From Wurfbainia villosa (taxonomy: Eukaryota; Streptophyta; Magnoliopsida; Zingiberales; Zingiberaceae): 64,000 bases of DNA. The notes below the pieces were generated by a model that was not told the origin of the DNA, did not search any database, and saw nothing but the letters and a program-made list of their open reading frames with translations. The stretch's first letter is position 1. Each line of letters opens with the position of its first letter. The stretch is from positions 51,516,335 through 51,580,334 of the forward strand of contig CM046003.1 in NCBI GenBank assembly GCA_025175895.1, read 5' to 3'. Position numbers and translations under genes: made by a program. Below, piece by piece: positions 59,255 through 64,000 of this stretch.

Positions 59255-60621
59255 TGATGTGAGCAAAACATATAGGGTTTTAGGAGTAGTTTTCGCTCAC
59301 ATCTCATTACATTTTATGTTAGTTTCATGCATATGTTACTTTATTTTGTACGCATTTCCTATATTCTAGTTTGGAGGTCTGCTCTTTGTACTTTTGGGTG
59401 CAGGTTAGCATTTCGAGAGAAAAGGCGCACTTTCGGAGCAAAAGACGAACATTTTGTAGCTAGACGCAGAGTGGGACACGACACGAGCATGTGGCTACAC
59501 ACGGCCATATCCAATGGGCAAGATCAACCAACTTAGGGCTGCACACGACCTGGTCGTGTGGAAACACACGACCGTGTGGCGGCCCGCCAGATTTGTGTGA
59601 CTAGAGTTTTTTTGAATTTTGCAGTGGTCCGAGGTGATGTCTATATAAGGATGGCTCCGCCCAAACCCTAGGGGGGAGGCACGACGGCTAGAACGGCACG
59701 CCGAGACCCTAAAAAGCTTCGGGAACTCGCAACGGGGAGGAGGAATGCCACCGGAGGTCCACGCCTTTTACTTTAACGCCAGAGAGAAGACCACGAAAGC
59801 ATTGTAATCCTTTGTTCCTGCGTTTTATTCATTATGTATTCGAACATAAACATGCTTTTTGATTCTTCCTTCATATACATGGAGTAGTTCTTTCGATTCT
59901 AGGATTAGGGAGTAGCTTGTGTGCACATTACAATGTTGGTTTATGTTAAATTCTACCTTTGAGTTTAATTTGGAAATTGGTAGTTGTTTTTACTATATCT
60001 ATGCGTGTTTGGTTTTCTACCTGCTGTGCTTAGGCGATACGAGGGGTGACAACCCTCGTATCTAATATTTAGGGGATTTTATACAAGGAACCTAGGGGTA
60101 AACCTGATCCCCTGTAACCATGGGTAGAAGGATACGATGGAATCGGAAATGGTTCATCGTAGCGATTGATTCGGCATCCTCGTACCGTCTATCCCATCCT
60201 TTAGGCAGAGATAGCTCTCGGTAGATGCGGTGGCTCATCGGGAGAGTGTATGATGCCCCTTTCACAAAATCATAGCTAAACGTCTAGACAATGCCAATTG
60301 ACAGCATTATTTTGTGACACACAAGCGAAATTGAAGTCCTAGAATCACCTTTGAAGACCTCGACACGCTCCCTTCCTCCTCCGTGTGACACCGTATAGAG
60401 TATAGTGTACTGATAGCCCTCACCAATCGAAACCTCTTAGAGTTACGTCCGAACAATTACAACCACTGAACATATCGATATTCGAATCCCAGTCCCTGTG
60501 GGATCGATAATCTTTTATTACTTGACGACATTCGTGCACTTGTGGACGTTGAGCGCGAGCCCGCACTTCGAGTCCTCGACAGCCTCCGTCATGAGATTTG
60601 AGGTCGCGATCGCGTGCATCA
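59255..60621 (+). repeat. Athila B 5' LTR
   Basis: 1367 bases, TGATGTGAGC...CGTGCATCA. Inverted CACACGACCTGGTCGTGTG at about 59547, TATA-type box at 59642-59649, then GCCCAAACCCTAGGGGGG. An ORF at 59327-59536 has no known domain. Confidence 0.88.
59642..59649 (+). promoter_or_regulatory. TATA box of Athila B 5' LTR
   Basis: TATATAAG, conserved in place with TATATAAA at 21720-21727 of Athila A. Confidence 0.65.
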
Positions 60622-60627
60622 AGTTTT

Positions 60628-60645
60628 TGGCGCCATTACCGGGGA
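60628..60645 (+). promoter_or_regulatory. Athila B primer binding site
   Basis: TGGCGCCATTACCGGGGA, six bases after the LTR. Near match to the tRNA-Asp complement used by Athila elements. Confidence 0.85.
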
Positions 60646-60854
60646 CTGATCAATTCGATATCGAATCGAACGGTGGTAAATTGGATCGAACTTAGGATTA
60701 GATTTATTTACTTTATTTATTTTCTTTCTAGTTTGCTTTATTTTCTTTAGTTTTATATCTTCCATATTTAGCTTTAGTTTTTAATTTTATTTTATTTAAT
60801 TCTAGCAGTAGTTGTTTTTATTTCCTTTTTGCATCTTAGATTTTATTACCTAGA

Positions 60855-62066
60855 TTGTTCTATTTTCTACTTTTAGAATTAGTTAGCACTCCTAATTTGT
60901 GTGGCTTGGTTCGTCGTATGCTTAGATGCTTAGGATCGGAAGGTCTAATTTCGATCGACTTAGAAATTGAGCGAACCTTTCATCGCCGGAGAGCAGAGCA
61001 GCGAAGGATGGAGGATCAAGTTGCATCCGAAGTAAACATAGGTAGCCGACCTCTTCAGGACTACGCAGCTCCTAGCGCTAGAGGATTTAGGCCGAGCATA
61101 GCTGGACCATCTATTTCGGCAAATAACTTTGAGATGAAGCCAACACTTATACATATGGTTCAGCAGAGTCAATTCGGGGGACCTGCAACTGAAGACCCGA
61201 ACCGGTACCTTGAGGCATTTCTTGAAATATGCTCGACAATGAAAATGAACGGAGTCCCTACTGACGCGATCCGCCTGAGCCTATTCCCGTTCTCACTGCA
61301 GGATAAGGCTAAGGCATGGCTTCACTCCCTACCTTCGAGAAGCATCACTACATGGGAGCAATGTGAGCAGCAATTTCTAAACAAATACTTCCCACCAAGC
61401 AAGACTGCTCACATGCGCCATCTCATCACGAGCTTCCTCCAGAAGGAGGAGGAGTCCCTGTTCGAAGCCTGGGATCGCTACAAGGGGCTACTCTACCAAT
61501 GCCCCCACCATGGACTGGAGAGGTGGCTGGTGATCCACATCTTCTACAATGGGATTGCGCATGCCACGAAGATGTCCCTGGATTCTGCTGTAGGAGGAGC
61601 TCTGATGAACAAGACCATAGAGGAGACAGAGGAGTTGATCGAAGAGGTGGCCCAGAACCACCATTAATGGGCTTTCGAACGTGGTCAACCTACGCCTACA
61701 GCGGGACGATACACTGTCAACTCCATGGACCACCTTGCAGCAAGGATGGACGCCCTCAGCAGATGGTTTGAATCTTTGAATCCTTCATCTGCATGTGCAA
61801 CCATTGACTTTGGAGAGGGAGCGGTAGCGTATCGAGAGGACCACTATGGAGGGCAGGGAACCTTAGAGGAGAAGATTGAGCACTGTGACGTGGTTGGGGA
61901 CTATGACCAAAGGCCCAACAACCCATACTCCAACACCTACAATCCCGGATGGAGAAATCACCCGAATTTCTCTTATAAGAATAACTCGGGAAACTCCCAA
62001 CCATTAGGGGGTATGGGCAGCAGCAGGGCAATGGGCAGTGACCACAGAAGTCCAGACTGGAACTGA
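60855..62066 (+). pseudogene. Athila B gag
   Basis: Capsid-type protein that packages element RNA. The frame is open from 60855; the start is uncertain, with ATG codons at 60855, 60918 and 61008. LEIERTFHRRRAEQRR near 60959 is a usual gag beginning, so 60918 or an earlier codon is more likely than 61008. The retrotransposon gag core runs from about PNRYLEAFLEIC (61198) through LSLFPFSLQDKAKAWLHSLP to LLYQCPHHGLERW. A TAA at 61665-61667 interrupts it; the same frame goes on through NNPYSNTYNPGWRNHPNFSY to 62066. A frameshift at about 62000-62060 separates it from the protease frame. Confidence 0.85.
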
Positions 62067-62878
62067 TGATGGAGGACTTCATCGCTACCCAAACTAAGGC
62101 CAATGAGGAATTTCGACGCCAACATCAGAAGTCTGAAGAATCATTCAGAGACTTGAAGGCCACCGTTGACAGCCTTGCAAGTTACACCAGGATGTTGGAG
62201 ACGCAAGTGGCCCAGATAGCCCAAACCGTGTCGCAACCTGTGAAGAGCTCTCCGGTGAGTCAAGGTAAAGAGGAAGGAGTGGGGCAGAGTAGCTAATTCG
62301 CCAAAGGGTGTGCAGCCATGATTACCACCCTACCTGACTAAGCTGAGTTTGAAGAGAAGATTCCATTAAAGCTTGAGGACCCTAGTGAATTTGTTATCCC
62401 CTGCTCAATTTATGGGGAGAGCTTCGACGAAGCTCTATGTGACTTGGGGTCATCAGTCAGTGTGATGCACTACGCATACTATCTGAAGATGGGACTGAGC
62501 GGGCTCCAACCAGCGAATCTTAGTATTCGTATGGGGGATGATTCAGTCAAGGAGACCGTTGGCATGCTACCACACGTGCCTGTGGTGATTGAGGATTTCA
62601 TAATACCCACAGACTTCATCATACTGGACATAGTACCCAATCTTCAGAATCCCATCATTTTGGGAAGACCTTTTCTGGCAACTGCAGGGGCGTGCATAGA
62701 CGTGAAGGCACACCAGATCTCCCTGGAGGTAGATGGGAAAATCATCCTCTTTAGCCTTTTAGAGCACAAAGCTCCCTACCTCAATGGCTTCACATTTAGC
62801 AGAATGAAGCCGGGATCGCCAGATGAAGCTTCCGAGATGGATGAATGGAGGTTCACTGAACCTCCAGAGCCGAGTTGA
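62066..62878 (+). pseudogene. Athila B gag tail and retropepsin-like protease
   Basis: One frame with stops at 62294 and 62339. The first part is a Gln/Glu-rich helical region (EEFRRQHQKSEESFRDL). The protease part starts near FEEKIPLKLEDPSEF (62348) and has the active-site segment EALCDLGSSVSV (about 62430), where Athila-type enzymes carry D-L-G. The second conserved block is FIILDIVPNLQNPIILGRPF (about 62616-62675). The frame ends EPPEPS at 62878. In complete elements it would continue toward RT; here it stops. Confidence 0.8.
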
Positions 62879-62889
62879 TAATGGAGTGA

Positions 62890-62944
62890 GGTCGAGCTAA
62901 ACGACCTTAAACAAAGCGCTTCTTGGGAGGCAACCCAAGTTTAG
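62890..62944 (+). promoter_or_regulatory. Conserved Athila motif (second copy)
   Basis: CTTCTTGGGAGGCAACCCAA within a block matching 641-695. It follows the protease stop by 11 bases. Confidence 0.7.
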
Positions 62945-63359
62945 TTTTAGATTTCCCTTTAATTGTATTGCATGCATTCATTTAATTTTAGTTTTGATTT
63001 CCATCTCATTTAGAGTTAGGACTAGAAAAGAACTTAGCTAGGCAAAAATAAAATCCATATTAACCTACACGACGAAATGTATGAGAAGATTTGAACCCTA
63101 ATGCAAAACGGGGAGAGAAATGGGGACACACGGCCTGGCCATGTGTTTTCCCATAGCCGTGCCCGACTGACCCGAGGCACACATGACCTGGCCGTGTGTT
63201 TTCACACGGTCGTGTCACTCGAGGTTAAAAGGAGCGAGCCGTGTGTTTTCACCCCATTTGCACCGTGTGCTTTGAAAGCTCTTGCCCTAACCATGTGATT
63301 TTGTTCTCCCCACCATCTAGAAGCACTTTTAACTTCAAAGGAAGCCAAAAGAAGCAAGG
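62945..63359 (+). other. Leader of the Athila B env-position ORF
   Basis: Non-coding. At 63121-63230 it has repeated GACACACGGCC...CCGTGTG-type inverted motifs, as in Athila A at 829-925. A short open frame (63101-63298) has no family match I recognise. Confidence 0.6.
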
Positions 63360-64000
63360 ATGAGGAGGACAAAGCAGGTAGCACCTCAATCCGATGCTTC
63401 GGAGCGATGATCAAGGAGAGCCGACGCCCCTCAAGCTCTGGAGGAGGGTAACGCCCTACCCACTCTTCTTTTTCGCAATAACGAACATAGAGATAGATAT
63501 AATGTGCTTTCTACTCATAAATTCATTGCTACTAGGTACTTAGATGAAGATTTGCTAGAGTCTTTAGGGTTGTTGGGTGATATTCAAGACCTATTTGTAA
63601 AAATGGAGTGGGAAGAGATGATGGGAATAAGGCACCCAACCTACCTTAGGATAGTTCTAGAATTTTTAAGTTCCTTAGAGGCAAAAATTTTAATGGGTAG
63701 AGAGAGCGAGGAGGGTAGGATAACTTTTAGGCTTTTTAACATTGAGCATGAGTGGACCCTTCACCAATAGAACTCATGCTTTGGCTTGCCGAGTGGGGGA
63801 GAGAGAAGACTCCCTATTAGGTTCAACTCTCGGGTATTTTGGACCAAGTTGATGGGAGAGCACGCTTATGACCCTTCTAGGGCCAAAGCGTCACGCCTCC
63901 AAAACCCTATCTTCCGATACCTCGACCACATCATGGCCAGTACTATATTTGGTCATGGGGAGAGTGACGGTGTAGTTAGAGCTAGCGAGCTGCTTTGCCT
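63360..64000 (+). pseudogene. Athila B env-position ORF (N-terminal part, broken)
   Basis: Begins MRRTKQV at 63360, as in Athila A. A TGA at about 63408-63410 comes within 20 codons. The frame then continues through RYLDEDLLESLGLLGD and FRLFNIEHEWTLHQ to a TAG near 63768, and on through FWTKLMGEHAYDPSRAKAS and YLDHIMASTIFGHGESDG to the window edge. It is more continuous than the Athila A copy because nothing is inserted. It resembles the ATHILA ORF-1 family of unknown function. Confidence 0.75.

Larger units (their letters stand above)
59255..64000 (+). mobile_element. Athila B, Ty3/gypsy element with no RT or integrase (continues right)
   Basis: Order: 5' LTR (59255-60621), tRNA-Asp primer site (60628-60645), gag (60855-62066), protease (62066-62878), conserved motif (62890-62944), leader and env-position ORF (63360 to the edge). 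In complete Athila elements RT, RNase H and integrase lie between protease and the motif; here protease ends 11 bases before it. The copy is thus non-autonomous in structure. Confidence 0.85.

Overview
This window is repeat DNA from a flowering-plant nuclear genome. Every stretch I could interpret is LTR retrotransposon, plus one probable LINE copy, and I found no host gene, rRNA, genuine tRNA gene or CRISPR array. The elements belong to plant lineages: Ty3/gypsy Athila, Tat and Tekay-like chromoviruses, and Ty1/copia SIRE/Maximus-type and others. Their primer sites match plant initiator tRNA-Met (TGGTATCAGAGC) or tRNA-Asp (TGGCGCC...). The species cannot be read from the sequence.

The layout is one multi-level nest that can be unpicked from target-site duplications (TSDs). 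The host of the nest is an old, decayed Tat element on the + strand, visible at 23590-26317 (end of 5' LTR, gag), 46823-48432 (protease, start of RT) and continuing beyond the right edge. Three things sit in it. (1) On the left is the end of a + strand SIRE-type LTR (22733-23589). It was itself hit by Athila A (1-22732, 3' LTR 21351-22732). Athila A's env-position ORF then received a solo LTR (1456-3307, TSD ATGAC), a LINE copy on the - strand (3339-5049) and SIRE A on the - strand (5231-19422, TSD CTATT). SIRE A carries a Tekay-like element (10119-17505, TSD TACCT). (2) In the middle is Tekay-like element D (26318-46817, TSD TCAGC, LTRs of about 3.56 kb). Its 5' LTR carries copia B (26480-36106, TSD CATTG). 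(3) On the right is SIRE B on the - strand (from 48433), which carries copia C on the - strand (49995-59016, TSD TGGTA) and then Athila B (from 59255 to beyond the window).

No element shows a complete, uninterrupted gag-pol. Copia B and copia C come closest, with a few nonsense codons and frameshifts in nearly full polyproteins. SIRE A has gag but no pol. Athila B joins gag-protease directly to the env-position region with no RT or integrase between. Tekay A has an in-frame deletion joining the start of gag to RT. These three look like non-autonomous derivatives that would have relied on relatives for reverse transcription and integration.

The structures least explained by standard annotation are in the LTRs and leaders: a degenerate tRNA-like block with Pol III A and B boxes in both Tekay A LTRs; clusters of the palindrome CAGTCGACTG in all SIRE-type LTRs; tandem CCAAG/CTTGG hairpin units in those LTRs; a run of small hairpins upstream of the copia B TATA box; and a 19-base motif repeated at about 100-base intervals in the copia B leader.
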